From positions 124,001-188,000 of the forward strand of contig NW_017567010.1 of assembly GCF_001661265.1 (NCBI RefSeq): a stretch of DNA of 64,000 bases, given 5' to 3'. The DNA is from Saitoella complicata NRRL Y-17804. Its lineage: Eukaryota; Ascomycota; Saitoellomycetes; Saitoellales; Saitoellaceae. The first letter of the stretch is position 1. The number at the start of each line of letters is the position of its first letter. Shown one piece after another: positions 1-9,386 of the stretch. The translations under genes and the position numbers were made by a program. The notes beneath the pieces are model-generated. The model had not been told where the DNA came from, made no database searches, and was given only the letters and a program-made list of their open reading frames with translations.

Positions 1-659
1 ACATCCTCGATTCCCCAACGTGCGGCGAATTCGCGCATGAGGGCGTGGGAGCGCGCGCCGGTGGGGCGGATCATGCCCCGGGTCCAGAAGTAGTGGTGGA
101 AGTCGGTTGACATGGGTTCGGTCCATTTGAGGTAGGGGACGGCTGAGCCAGAGCCTTTTGGGCGGCCGGGGCCGCGTTTCTGGGTTAGAGGGGTTTCGGG
201 GTTCGGGGTGGTGTTGTCGACGGTTGTGTTAGATCGCGTTATGGGACCGGGGTGGGTAGTGTCGTGCTGATCCTCACCGGTGTGCTGCTCGGCGTCTTCG
301 ATTTCGAGGTTGCTGACCTTCCTCGGTCTTCCTCTCCCGCGCTTCGCAGGCGGTTCCTCGAGATCTTGCTCCTCATCCTCTGTCAAGAGCCGCGTCTCCC
401 GATTCCCAGGCCTATCCTCCAACACCTGCCTCTGTGCCTGCTCATACTCCCTCAACACATCATCCTGACTCTGACTCCCTTGGATCGTGATGGAATCATC
501 CCTGCTCGGAGCTTGTTGCGGCGCAGGCTGGAGCCCATGAGGAGGGAGCTGAGCCTGTGCCGCCATGGCGGCGGTCATGGCCTGGAACACAATCTGCTGA
601 TGGGTCTGGTTCTGCTGGGCTTGAGAGTTTAGCATTGCTTCGGCGAGCCTTGGGTCCAT
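1..659 (-). CDS. AT-hook DNA-binding protein, partial (C-terminus outside window)
   Basis: The frame is open from an ATG at 659 (MDPRLAEAML) to the window edge, about 219 codons without a stop. The N-terminal 60 residues are rich in Gln and Ala. Two AT-hook cores follow: KRGRGRPRK near residue 110 and KRGPGRPKGSG near residue 165. AT-hooks bind the minor groove of AT-rich DNA, so a nuclear chromatin or transcription role is likely. The last visible stretch (YLKWTEPMSTDFHHYFWTRG) looks folded and could start a further domain, but I do not recognise it. It is divergent from the SQR gene with about 370 bases between the starts. The product beyond 'AT-hook protein' is unknown. Confidence 0.7.
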   Translation of the reverse strand, partial: MDPRLAEAMLNSQAQQNQTHQQIVFQAMTAAMAAQAQLPPHGLQPAPQQAPSRDDSITIQGSQSQDDVLREYEQAQRQVLEDRPGNRETRLLTEDEEQDLEEPPAKRGRGRPRKVSNLEIEDAEQHTGEDQHDTTHPGPITRSNTTVDNTTPNPETPLTQKRGPGRPKGSGSAVPYLKWTEPMSTDFHHYFWTRGMIRPTGARSHALMREFAARWGIED

Positions 660-1026
660 CGTGGGAGTTCGTGGAGAGGTGATTATTGGGGTTTGAGTTA
701 AAAGGGAGGTTATCGAGCGTAGCACTATGCAGTGAGTTGCATGAAGACCTTCCAGGTGCATTTGTCGCTCCAAGACTTTCAATATAAAAAGTGGAGGTGA
801 TGACACGAGTTTTCGATTGAAATTTAGCAAATAAAACGTGCCTCAAGTTTCCCCTCCCAGCTCAGATGAACATGACTGGCGATGGCGTGCTCTCCTCTGC
901 GGCCCCGGTCTCTGCTTATGCAGGTTGAGCCGCTGCTCATGATTTTTGGCCCGACGGTAAACTCCCCTCGATCTTTCCATCCACCAGGCGATCCGCCATC
1001 TATTACCCCTCCCTCCACTCTCTACA
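660..1026. promoter_or_regulatory. Divergent promoter region, AT-hook gene / SQR
   Basis: These 367 bases separate the two divergent start codons. A TATAAAA motif lies at 783-789 on the + strand. The stretch just before the SQR start is pyrimidine-rich (CTCCCTCCACTCTCTAC), typical of fungal leaders. No other element is recognised. Confidence 0.4.
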
Positions 1027-2361
1027 ATGTCCTTCGCCGCATCCTCCCTCCGTCCCGCCACTCGCGCAGCCATTGCATCGGCCGTTCGCCATGCCTCTAC
1101 CCACCACAAGATTGTCATCATCGGTGGCGGTACGGGTGGTATCAACATCGCAAACCAGCTTCTCGATACCTACGCTCGTGAAGCCAAGTCTTCCGGTACC
1201 CTGGCGTTGAAGAAGGATGATATCGCGATTGTCGACGGTGCCTCCGTTCACCACTACCAGCCCGGATGGACTTTGGTCGGTGCCGGTCTCGCCAACAAGA
1301 CTGACTTGAACCGTCCCTTGGCTTCCCTCGTCCCCGCAGATGTCAAGCTCCACAACACTAATGTCGCCGAGATCGATGCCGCGGCGAACAAGATTACTAC
1401 TGGGACGGGTGACTCGATTACCTACGACCACCTCATCGTCGCCGCCGGTTTGGACATCAAGTGGGGCGCCATTGCTGGACTCCCCGAGACCTTGGGCAAG
1501 AATGGTGTCTCCTCCATTTACAGCTACGACACCTGTGACGTCGCCCAAAACGACATCAAGGCCCTCAAGTGCGGAAAGGCGATCTTCACCCAGCCCGCTG
1601 GTGTCGTCAAGTGTGCCGGTGCGCCCCAGAAGGTGATGTGGATGGCGGAGGATGCATGGAGGAATGCAGGTGTTCGTGATGAGATTGACTTGGAGTTCAA
1701 CACGGGCATGGGCGCAATGTTTGCCGTGCCTAAGTACGCCAAGGCACTCGAGCAACTCCGTGTCGACCGTGGCGTAAAGGGTGCATTCACCTCTGACCTC
1801 GTCGCAGTCGATGGTCAAGCCCATATCGCAACCTTCAAGCAAGCCGACGGCACCACCGTCGACAAAACCTTCGACCTCCTCCACGTCGTCCCCAAGATGG
1901 GTTCCCACGCTTTCGTTGCTAAATCTGCCTTGGCTGACGCAGCGGGTTTCGTCGACGTTCACTCCGCTACCCTCCAGAGCAAGAAGTTCGATAATGTGTG
2001 GTCGTTGGGTGACTCCTCCTCCCTTCCCACCTCCAAAACCGCCGCGGCAATCTTCTCTCAGACCCCCGTCCTTGCACACAACTTCCACCGCGTCGCGCAC
2101 GGAAAGACCGCGAACGCATCCTACGACGGATACACCTCCTGCCCCCTCCTCGTCTCGTACGGCAAGTTGATTTTGGCGGAGTTCAAGTATGGTGGAGTGC
2201 CTGATGAGACTTTCGGCGGTAAGTTTGGTTTCGACCAGGCTAAGCCGGCGAGGTTCGCGTATCATTTGAAGAAGGATGTGTTCCCGTGGGCTTACTTTAA
2301 TTATGGTGTGAAGGGACAGTGGTTTGGCCGTAACTCTTTCTTTAGGCCCACTTTCAACTGA
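1027..2361 (+). CDS. Sulfide:quinone oxidoreductase, mitochondrial
   Basis: A 444-residue flavoprotein in a single exon. SQR oxidises sulfide to a persulfide and passes electrons to ubiquinone in the inner mitochondrial membrane (family members: human SQOR, fission yeast hmt2). The first ~25 residues are basic and Ser/Ala-rich and suit a mitochondrial presequence. The FAD-binding dinucleotide motif GGGTGG is at residues 33-38. Two cysteines in the expected contexts, KCAGAPQK near residue 196 and TSCPLLVSYG near 371, match the redox pair of this family. Length is normal. The start is the first ATG in a good context (ACAATG). A NADH dehydrogenase-like relative is less likely because of the paired cysteines. 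Confidence 0.93.
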   Translation: MSFAASSLRPATRAAIASAVRHASTHHKIVIIGGGTGGINIANQLLDTYAREAKSSGTLALKKDDIAIVDGASVHHYQPGWTLVGAGLANKTDLNRPLASLVPADVKLHNTNVAEIDAAANKITTGTGDSITYDHLIVAAGLDIKWGAIAGLPETLGKNGVSSIYSYDTCDVAQNDIKALKCGKAIFTQPAGVVKCAGAPQKVMWMAEDAWRNAGVRDEIDLEFNTGMGAMFAVPKYAKALEQLRVDRGVKGAFTSDLVAVDGQAHIATFKQADGTTVDKTFDLLHVVPKMGSHAFVAKSALADAAGFVDVHSATLQSKKFDNVWSLGDSSSLPTSKTAAAIFSQTPVLAHNFHRVAHGKTANASYDGYTSCPLLVSYGKLILAEFKYGGVPDETFGGKFGFDQAKPARFAYHLKKDVFPWAYFNYGVKGQWFGRNSFFRPTFN

Positions 2362-2553
2362 GCGTGGAATGTGGAGCGTCGGAAGCAGTAATTGGTGAAT
2401 TGGGATCATTCGGTATGGAGTTAATGGTAGACATATGTCATTCAATTTTGCAATAGAATCGCTTGTTAGACATTTTGTTGGTGCCGGATCATTGGAGGGC
2501 ATGCTGGTAATGTTGTAGTGCCCCGAAGGATATCCTGCTGAACGGCAACAAAA

Positions 2554-2627
2554 CGACCAACCTGGGACTCGAACCCAGAGCCTTCTCCTTAGGAGGGAGA
2601 CGCGCTACCAAATTACGCCAGTCAGCC
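2554..2627 (-). tRNA. tRNA-Arg (CCT anticodon)
   Basis: Read on the minus strand, the 7-bp acceptor GGCTGAC pairs with GTTGGTC using several G-T pairs. The anticodon stem TCTCC/GGAGA encloses the loop CTCCTAA, giving anticodon CCT, which reads AGG. The T-arm is CTGGG-TTCGAGT-CCCAG, and TTTT follows directly as a Pol III terminator. The D-loop has two more T residues than the second copy at 5673. No intron is visible. Confidence 0.93.
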
Positions 2628-2715
2628 TCCGTTCTTTTTTCCTAAAACGTTAATCATCCATAAGTCATTTCCAGGAAATCAGCTATACTACTCACTACAC
2701 TACCGGTCCTCTCCC

Positions 2716-3947
2716 TTACCACCCGCTCGTTTTCGGACCAAAGTGCCACAGTCGGCCCTCGTATCTGCTTCCTGGACAGCTCCTCGGACCGCTTTTGTTC
2801 TCGTCAATCCCCTGGCAGATATCAATGCTTGTTCGCACTCTTCTGATATCAGTTGTGTGAGGATGCTTTTTTAAATACTCAACTGGATCTGTGTAGTGGA
2901 TACCACACATTCGGAGGTAGTCTTCTCGGTAAGGATGGTTGAGGTGCCGGGTCTTCAAGTACGTCGCTAGTTGGTGCCAAAGATTGCAACCCATTGATTT
3001 CCTATTGCCATTGTCTGACTTCCACCTCTCATAGTGGGCAGTAAAGACCGCCCCACCTTCAGGGTACCCGTAATTCAACCATTGATTGAGCAGCCAAAGT
3101 GCATCACCATGCTTAGGGGGATCCCTGTATTTGTCCAGATTCTTTTGTCCTGCTTTGGGTAACTCCTGACCGCGGGGTATGATGGGGTTAGGGGGGGGGG
3201 TTGTCGCTGTCGCTTGAGCACAGGTGGAATGAACCCGGCGGTGCCACTCGCTCGAGGCTTGTTGACAAGTGAGGGAAGCCTACCGGCGCTGGGAGCATCT
3301 GGGTCTGGACCCATCTTTGCACCCATGAAACCATATTGCTTTTGAGGCTGAGCTGTGTTTGCTGATGTAGCTCCATTGAACATCACTTCATCCCACAAAA
3401 TGCGAAAGTCACCAGTGAGCCTCTCGTAAGGAAAATAGACCTTGTGCTTGTGATTTTGTGGTAACAATGACTGACCCTTGGCCTCTCTGATAACAACACT
3501 GTCCTTCGTAAAGTACAAAAACCGCGAATCCTGAGGAGTTTGGGGTATAGCTATGCCGTAGACTCGGGCACTCACTGCTGTCTAATTGGTGGGAGTTCTT
3601 TGCCAGTATAACGGAAACTGCCCACTGCTTCCTATGGAGACCTCCATCCCATTGAATGCACAGGTTTCCTGGTACTTGGCCTCCTCGCCTGATCTCCTGT
3701 TCCTTTGCTTCTCCGGCCCGAAATGATTCACAGGAAGCTGAGCCCGCATCTGTCTGTCAGCCTCTTTGCAGGCCAACTCCCGCTTCTCCTGGTCTTCCAT
3801 CCAACTATCGTTCAAATTCGAAGACCCTGCTGGGGCAAACTGCCGAAGTAGGCGGTAAAAAGCAGCGGACCACTCACCCTCGCAACTGCGCATGACCCAG
3901 TGGATGACATGGCATAGGCCACACCTTCTCCCCGGGTATTGACCCAT
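2716..3947 (-). CDS. Orphan protein-coding locus, frame interrupted at a C10 tract
   Basis: Two parts in one frame, 3947-3582 and 3575-3075, are separated by a TAG at the end of the first. A 60-base segment starting GTCTCC and ending AATTAG would remove that stop as an intron. After the C10 tract (3191-3200 on +) the frame that looks like protein shifts by one and runs to a stop at 2716; it includes WLLNQWLNYGYPEGGAVF and LRMCGIHYTDPVEYLKKHP. I recognise no domain. The composition looks like real protein (many Trp, Tyr and Cys), not a shadow frame. It may be one gene with the upstream locus at 4081-5018. Possible readings are a lineage-specific gene, a decaying gene, or a sequencing slip in the homopolymer. 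Confidence 0.4.
3191..3200. repeat. Mononucleotide tract (G10 on +, C10 in coding sense)
   Basis: Ten G residues in a row lie inside the orphan reading frame. On the coding strand they encode a run of prolines. The protein-like frame before the tract and the one after it differ by one step, so a tract of 8 or 11 would join them. Confidence 0.85.
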
Positions 3948-4080
3948 GAGAACTATTCATCACGAGACTCACGAGGAATGTGCCTGTGAAGGTCTGGCAA
4001 ATTCAATCGCCAGAGTCATAATGGTTGCATGGTATGACTTTCACTGTTAGGTTTACCCTCCACCAAAAAGCTCCCAAATC

Positions 4081-5018
4081 TCAGTAGGTACTTCTGTCTT
4101 GGGCAAGTTGAGGAGGTTGAGCGGAGAAGGTAGTCCTAGGTTGGAGGAACAGATTTTGATCCTCATGATGCGAGAGATGACTGTCACAGGCGCCACCAGC
4201 TTGGCAATTGAGCAGCAAAGACTCATTGAACAGGGCGATCAGGACTTGCTCTCTGTGATCGACATGGACCTGGTGGTGCTGGTTCTTGTCAAAGCGTAAC
4301 CTGGCTGAAGAAAACTCATAAAGTGTTGTCTGAACCGAAATCCTCGCACTTGCTTCTTCCATATTATCCTCCAGGTCCAGCTGTTGAAAGACTTCCGTAA
4401 TTGTACCAGACGAACCTTCAAGCAAGGTGTTGGGTGCGCCCACAGTACTCTCAACCTCAGAACCATACTTCAACTCCATACAATTCAGGAATGCAGCAAT
4501 AATACCAGTCCTGCGCCTCTTCACATCTTCCATATGGCGGTTCCAAGGCCTCTTCCCTTCTCCGCAAGTTTCAATAACTGAATACACATCCTCTCCTCAT
4601 ACTCCATCTTATGGTCCTGGATGTACTCAACCCAAAGCTTCATTTCCGCAAAGTGAAGGCCTTGTTTACACCAACCCTCCATGACCTTCTTCGAACCTTT
4701 TACCTCCACATTGAAAGACCCAAGGTAGAGGATCTGGCAGTCTTCATGAGGTGTAAGAGAAGTCTGGTTGGATTCCAACAAGGAAAACACCAACTTCAAC
4801 TCATCATCAGTGACATGGAGGGGACGGGTCAAAAGCTTGTCAAAGACATCCATCCCAGCCTTAGTCTCATCCTTCCTCTGATTGCCATCTCCACTTTGCT
4901 GGTGTTCATTGCACACGGGCCTGGTGTTGGTGAAGCCATGTGCTTGCGCTTGGTATTCTGCCGTGGCGGACAGACACCTGGTCCGGAGTTCGGTCTCCTC
5001 AGATTCATTGCAAGTCAC
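4081..5018 (-). CDS. Orphan protein-coding locus, fragmented frames
   Basis: Two overlapping minus-strand frames, 5018-4521 (165 aa) and 4587-4081 (168 aa), both look protein-like. The first holds GMDVFDKLLTRPLHVTDDEL and VEYIQDHKMEYEERMC. The second holds TITEVFQQLDLEDNMEEASA. A third frame around 4250-4060 reads LNLPKTEVPTEIWELFGG, which resembles the opening of an F-box. So the locus needs introns I could not place, or it has frameshifts. It has no recognised full domain. It lies 3' of the TACTTCACG repeat cluster and upstream of the second orphan part. Confidence is for a coding or once-coding locus, not for its structure. Confidence 0.35.
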
Positions 5019-5023
5019 GGGTC

Positions 5024-5246
5024 GTAGATGTACTTCACGTAATCGACAGAGTGGAAGCGCACACGTATGCGACTCTGTACTTCACGAGTAGGCGATTGGT
5101 GACTCCGTACTTCACGGGTACGAAGCGTATGGCTTCACAACTTCACGGGTCGACGGTAGACAGTAGATGTACTTCACGTTTCCGACTGCGTACTTCGCGG
5201 GTTGGCAGATTAGATGTAGATGCGACTTTGACTCAACGTACTTCGG
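5024..5246. repeat. Cluster of degenerate TACTTCACGGGT repeats
   Basis: Seven copies of a core close to TACTTCACG(GGT) occur in about 220 bases, at 5031, 5078, 5108, 5139 (degenerate), 5170, 5191 and 5239. A 17-base block, GTAGATGTACTTCACGT, is exactly repeated at 5024 and 5163. A GACTCyGTACTTCACGrGTA unit repeats with a 30-base step at 5071 and 5101. The cluster sits just upstream of the minus-strand orphan locus (start 5018), so it could be a protein-binding array in its promoter or the edge of a mobile element. Confidence 0.7.
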
Positions 5247-5672
5247 CACAAGGCTTCACTCACACTTGACGTACCTCTTTGAGTACCCTCGGGCCCCTCC
5301 CGTCTCTCCGCCCATGTGCTCGAGCCTCTCTCCGACTGGTACCGTTTCTGGCTGTCTGTTCTTTTGACATGGCTATGGACGAGCGTAGGGATTGCGATCA
5401 GTAGCTTTTTGGACTGTTTAATTCAGTCAGCGGGGAGGTGGACGTAGCGGGAGCGGTCCGTTGCATGATATGCGGAGAACCGAACGGCATTCGAAGCTGT
5501 ACGATTGCGTCCCTAAAATGCTTCTGGGCAGGACACTACTAAGGACGTGAAGAGTTATGGAAAAGAGAATAGAGAAAAGGGAAAAAGGAAGGGAAGAAGA
5601 GAACACAACGGCTAGGGAGTAGATTGAGACATTGTTATCTTAAAAAGACATAGGAGCACAAAAAATAACTCA

Positions 5673-5744
5673 GGCTGACTGGCGTAATGGTAGCGCGTCC
5701 GCCTCCTAAGCGGAAGGTTCTGGGTTCGAGTCCCAGGTTGGTCG
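5673..5744 (+). tRNA. tRNA-Arg (CCT anticodon), second copy
   Basis: It has the same acceptor (GGCTGAC/GTTGGTC), T-arm and anticodon loop (CTCCTAA, anticodon CCT) as the copy at 2554. The anticodon stem is TCCGC/GCGGA, with compensated changes relative to the other copy, and the D-loop is two bases shorter. A T5 run at 5756-5760 can terminate Pol III. The two copies point away from each other with 3 kb between them. Confidence 0.93.
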
Positions 5745-6015
5745 TCTTCAAACACTTTTTGGGCGGCCGCACGCTCGCCCACAACAATTTTGGGCCCGAT
5801 TCTAACGGGACTCATTGAATGGTTGGATATTACTTAGCATGCCTTCGTGATACTTACTGACTTACGCATGGGAAATGCAATAATCGTCTTACACGCACGC
5901 ACATCTGGGTCCTCACGTGATGCCCGGACGTATCGCTTTATTTCGAATTCAATTACTGGAGGAAGTTGAGATGCCCAAACAACGATTACGCAAATCGTAC
6001 TTTTGCAATTCTCTG

Positions 6016-6723
6016 TTACTGCAAAGCCACACGACACTGCTCTAATGTCTTAATCTGCTTCCCATCCGCGTCAAAGTTCGTTGATTCAAGCCAAGTCACA
6101 AGCGCCTTCTCCAACCTCGCCCACTCGAAATCACAGAAAGCGAACCACGCTGTATCTCTATTCCTCCCCTTCACCACCATATGCTGCCTGAAAACACCTT
6201 CTTCCTTGAACCCGAATCGCAACGCCGCAGCCCGACTTCGGCTGTTACCATTATCGCACTTCCATTCAACACGGCGATTCCCGAGCTCGATAGCGTATCG
6301 CATAAGAAGGAACACTGCCTCTGTGCTCATTGGTGTTCGCTGCATCGCGCTGGTAAAGACGATGTGGCCAATTTCTGTGACGCCATATTCTGGCGTGATT
6401 CTCAGAAATGCGAAGAACCCGACAGCTCTCCCGGTTTGCTTATTGATCACAGCCCAGAAGAAAGGATCATTGTTTTGCGTATAGTCCCTGATCCATGCTT
6501 CAAAATCCTCCAATGACGAGAATGGTCCGTAAAACATGTAGTTCCATGTGAGCGGATCTGCTTTCGGGCCGGCAAGTGCTTCGTAAAGGTCTCGGGCGTG
6601 GGACGGACGCAGCGGTTCAATTCGTACAAAGGCGCCGATAAGGATTGTTCGCTCAGGTAGACGCGCAGGGCGCCAGTCTTCAAATGCCTCTACTTTTGAC
6701 ATAGCTGTGTATAGTTGTAGCAA
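6016..6723 (-). CDS. GNAT-family N-acetyltransferase (RimJ/RimL-like)
   Basis: A single exon of 235 codons from the first ATG; the second Met (6702, MSKVEAFEDW) may be the true start. The order of elements fits a GNAT fold of the RimJ/RimL type: an N-terminal strand ILIGAFVRIEPLRPSHARDL, a central FWAVINKQTGRAVGFFAFLR, then EIGHIVFTSAMQRTPMSTEA and the C-terminal RRVEWKCDNGNSRSRAAALR followed by FGFKEEGVFRQHM. These are the usual acetyl-CoA binding and helix regions of this group. The substrate is unknown. Similar proteins occur widely in fungi and bacteria; nothing in the sequence proves recent transfer. It lies between the second tRNA-Arg and the 5S gene. Confidence 0.85.
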   Translation of the reverse strand: MLQLYTAMSKVEAFEDWRPARLPERTILIGAFVRIEPLRPSHARDLYEALAGPKADPLTWNYMFYGPFSSLEDFEAWIRDYTQNNDPFFWAVINKQTGRAVGFFAFLRITPEYGVTEIGHIVFTSAMQRTPMSTEAVFLLMRYAIELGNRRVEWKCDNGNSRSRAAALRFGFKEEGVFRQHMVVKGRNRDTAWFAFCDFEWARLEKALVTWLESTNFDADGKQIKTLEQCRVALQ

Positions 6724-7362
6724 TTGCGATCACGGATTTGTTTCGCGCTGTCGCAAGCGATTGAGTCATGGCGCGGGAGCGGACCGTTAACCGATACGGG
6801 ACCCGCCCGGCAGATGAAGCCGCAGCGCTGCGTTCCAAATTGCTTCGGGTAGAATCTCGGTAAATTACAGAGCTCCGTGTATGACCAGCTCATTTATAAA
6901 ATCCAAGAAGAGCCTGCATCAGCGCCCCCGCAGGATTGTACAGATGGACCATGATGTCGGTAAGCGTGGGAAATAGAGGATCTATACGACGTTCATGTGC
7001 TATGAGACCGTAACCACGCCACGTGAAGTGCGTACTGATATGTGTGCAACCCCTCGAACGCATTTGTGCGTCCGTAGAGCAGCATATGATCAGGATGCTA
7101 GAGCTAGCTGTACTTCCTCACACTTTTCAGGTCGAACATTCCGATTGCCATGCACCATGTAAATTTGGCAGGAGCTGTAGGAGAAAAGCGCCGGTTGGTG
7201 AGACCACGACCGAAGCCGACGAGGAAGGGTCATAGGAGGATGACCTCCTGTCCGGATCCGTTGCGTTTTTTGCCGCGATAGAATGTGGGGTACCGTTTCC
7301 ATACTTGGGATGGTGTTTCCATGAGCTCATCTTTTCAATATTTGATGAAACAAGATAGTGTC
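6724..7362. other. Intergenic, no gene seen
   Basis: 639 bases between the GNAT start and the 5S rRNA gene. Short open frames on both strands show no domain or coding character. They would hold the GNAT promoter. Confidence 0.5.
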
Positions 7363-7481
7363 AGATACGGCCATACCATGATGAAAGCACAGGATCCCGT
7401 CCGATCTCCTAAGTTAAGCATCATAGGGCCCAGTCAGTACTAGCGTGGGAGACCAGCTGGGAATACTCGGGTGCTGTATCT
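7363..7481 (+). rRNA. 5S ribosomal RNA, dispersed copy
   Basis: About 119 bases match the fungal 5S pattern throughout: 5' AGATACGGCCATACC, then GAAAGCAC, GATCCCGTCCGATCTCC, AAGTTAAGC, AGGGCCCAGTCAGTACTAG, GGGAGACCA, GGGAATACTCGGGTGCTGT. The ends pair (AGATAC with GTATCT). A T5 run directly after the gene is the Pol III terminator. Internal A-box and C-box regions are intact. No 18S, 5.8S or 28S sequence is nearby, so 5S is dispersed here and not part of the rDNA repeat at this site. Confidence 0.95.
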
Positions 7482-7853
7482 TTTTGCTCCTGCTTGCTTG
7501 TGAGTTCTTTTGTCCACTGATACATAAATGAGACTTTGTCTCCCGTGTACGGCATGCCCCTTCAGTCAGCGGATAGAGAAGATGTCGTGAGTGTCTAGTG
7601 ATGAGGAAGAGGCAACGGGTTCGCGCAGGGGAATGAGCCGGGGAAGTACGTCGTCACTATGATGAGATTGCTAAGATGAGGTAGACGTGGAAAATAATCG
7701 CACTTTCAAACTTTCCATTGCTAAACTCATCCAAGAAGTGAAGAATAACAATCCGCTAACGACATTTCCAAAAGCAAGGCCGTAGCCTAAAAATCTTATC
7801 TAGACATATCAAAACAATATCATGACAATCCCCTAACAAAACGCAAATCCACC
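7482..7853. other. Intergenic, no gene seen
   Basis: 372 bases between the 5S gene and the 3' end of the desaturase gene. AT-rich near 7750-7840, as expected for the OLE1 3' untranslated region. Nothing else is recognised. Confidence 0.5.
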
Positions 7854-9311
7854 TTAGTTGGCGGTAGCAGCAACAGCCTCAGCGTTGTGCTTGTGAGTCT
7901 TCGTCGCCTGATCACCCTGCCTCACGATCTTCTGACCCATGGTGTCCTTCGGGGGATCCACAGTCTTCCTCTCCCTCATCTCAGCCTCACGCATACTCTG
8001 CTTCCATATCTCGACTTCCATACCACCACGGACAACAGCGACACGCATGGTAGCGAGGAGGTTGTGAGCAGCGTTAGAGTGGTCGTAAACACCACCGTTG
8101 AAGGCAGAAGTCATATCCTTTCCGATACCAGAGCGGATAAGAGCAATACCTCCAGGGTGCTGATTAACGAACTCGGAAACATCGTGAACGACACCAGCGA
8201 CGAGAACGAGTTTCTTGCCGGCCTTGGACTGCTCCTCAAAGTCGTCGTAGGACATGATGGGGAGGGTCTCGATGGGAATACCCCAATCGAGCACGGAACG
8301 GCGCTGGTCGAGCTTCTTCTGGGCTTGCATGACCAAACCCTGCTGAATTGCGTTCTCGTTGAACTGCTTCAAGTCGGACGCCAAACCAAGAACCTTACAA
8401 GTCCAGATAACCCACTTGGTGGGGTCGTACTGCCACCAGCGGATAGCGTTACGGTAGTCAGAGGGGAAGGTGTGATGGAAGTTGTGGTAACCCTCACCGA
8501 GAGTAACGAGAGCGGTAACGACGTGGTCACGGGGGGAGTGACGGTCATCGAAAGGCTGGTCACCGAGCCAGTGAGCGAGGGAGTTGACGCAGAAAGTAGC
8601 GTGGTGAACGAAGACCAAGCGGCAGATAGCAGCGTAGAAGAATCCACCCTTCCAGTCACCCCAGCAGAAACCAGCGACGACGGTAGGGAAGATAAATCCC
8701 ATAACGAACAGGGTCTTGATGTAGTTCTTGTGCTGCCAGACGACGATGGGGTCGGCGTTAAGGTCGGAGATATCAGTACGGCCGATCTTCTTGGGGTTCT
8801 GCTTAAGGAGCATCCATCCCAAGTGAGAGTAAAGGAGACCCTTGCGAACGGAGTAAGGATCCTTCTCAGTGTCGGTAAAACGGTGGTGAGCACGGTGATC
8901 GCGGGACCACCACCTGATAGAACCCTCAACGGCACCGCCACCGACGGCGGCCAAGAAGAGACGCAGAGGGAACGAGGCGGAGTAGGACCTGTGTGCCCAG
9001 AGACGGTGGTAACCGGCGGTGATACCGAGACCGGTCATGAAGTAGTAGATGACGGCCCAGAGAGCGGTCTTCATGTGGATGGGAACGTAGAGGAGACCGT
9101 ACAATCCGAGCAAAGGTGGGAGGGTAAGGACACCGACGTTCAGCCAGTTAAAATGCTGGTGCCAGTTATCCCGGGTCCATGGCTGGTCAATGATGTGAAG
9201 CTTCTCCTCAGACAAGACTGCGGTTCCGGGGGTGTCCGAAACGACAGTGGTGTTGCGAGAAGTGACCTTCGTGGCCGAAGGCGCAGACGAAGAAGAAGTT
9301 GCTGCAGACAT
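7854..9311 (-). CDS. OLE1: Stearoyl-CoA delta-9 desaturase with C-terminal cytochrome b5
   Basis: A 485-residue endoplasmic reticulum enzyme that puts the first double bond in palmitoyl- and stearoyl-CoA. Membrane segments lie at about 58-105 and 200-240. The three histidine boxes that bind the di-iron centre are present: HRLWAH (102-107), HRAHH (139-143) and HNFHH (276-280). The C-terminal cytochrome b5 domain has HPGG at 385-388 and the second haem histidine at 411 (HSNAAHNLL), so electrons can be supplied within the chain, as in yeast Ole1. It is a single exon of normal length. A TATAAAG lies about 70 bases upstream of the start. A long open frame on the opposite strand is a by-product of biased codon use. 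Confidence 0.96.
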   Translation of the reverse strand: MSAATSSSSAPSATKVTSRNTTVVSDTPGTAVLSEEKLHIIDQPWTRDNWHQHFNWLNVGVLTLPPLLGLYGLLYVPIHMKTALWAVIYYFMTGLGITAGYHRLWAHRSYSASFPLRLFLAAVGGGAVEGSIRWWSRDHRAHHRFTDTEKDPYSVRKGLLYSHLGWMLLKQNPKKIGRTDISDLNADPIVVWQHKNYIKTLFVMGFIFPTVVAGFCWGDWKGGFFYAAICRLVFVHHATFCVNSLAHWLGDQPFDDRHSPRDHVVTALVTLGEGYHNFHHTFPSDYRNAIRWWQYDPTKWVIWTCKVLGLASDLKQFNENAIQQGLVMQAQKKLDQRRSVLDWGIPIETLPIMSYDDFEEQSKAGKKLVLVAGVVHDVSEFVNQHPGGIALIRSGIGKDMTSAFNGGVYDHSNAAHNLLATMRVAVVRGGMEVEIWKQSMREAEMRERKTVDPPKDTMGQKIVRQGDQATKTHKHNAEAVAATAN

Positions 9312-9379
9312 GATTGACTGTAGTGTGGACTTCTCTGGATGTTGGTACGAACCGACGCTGTGAGTGGATCGAGTTGTTG

Positions 9380-9386
9380 CTTTATA
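9380..9386 (-). promoter_or_regulatory. TATA-like element of the desaturase gene
   Basis: TATAAAG on the minus strand, 69-75 bases upstream of the OLE1 ATG, a usual distance for a fungal TATA box with a short leader. Confidence 0.45.

Noticed and set aside
1003-2502. 499-codon open frame opposite SQR
   Set aside because: Shadow of the SQR gene; the reverse translation has no recognisable feature.
5612-5815. 67-codon minus-strand frame over the second tRNA
   Set aside because: It is the reverse translation of the tRNA gene, a familiar artefact.
7887-9317. 476-codon open frame opposite OLE1
   Set aside because: It mirrors the codon bias of a highly expressed gene and has no domain. The sense strand is clearly the desaturase.
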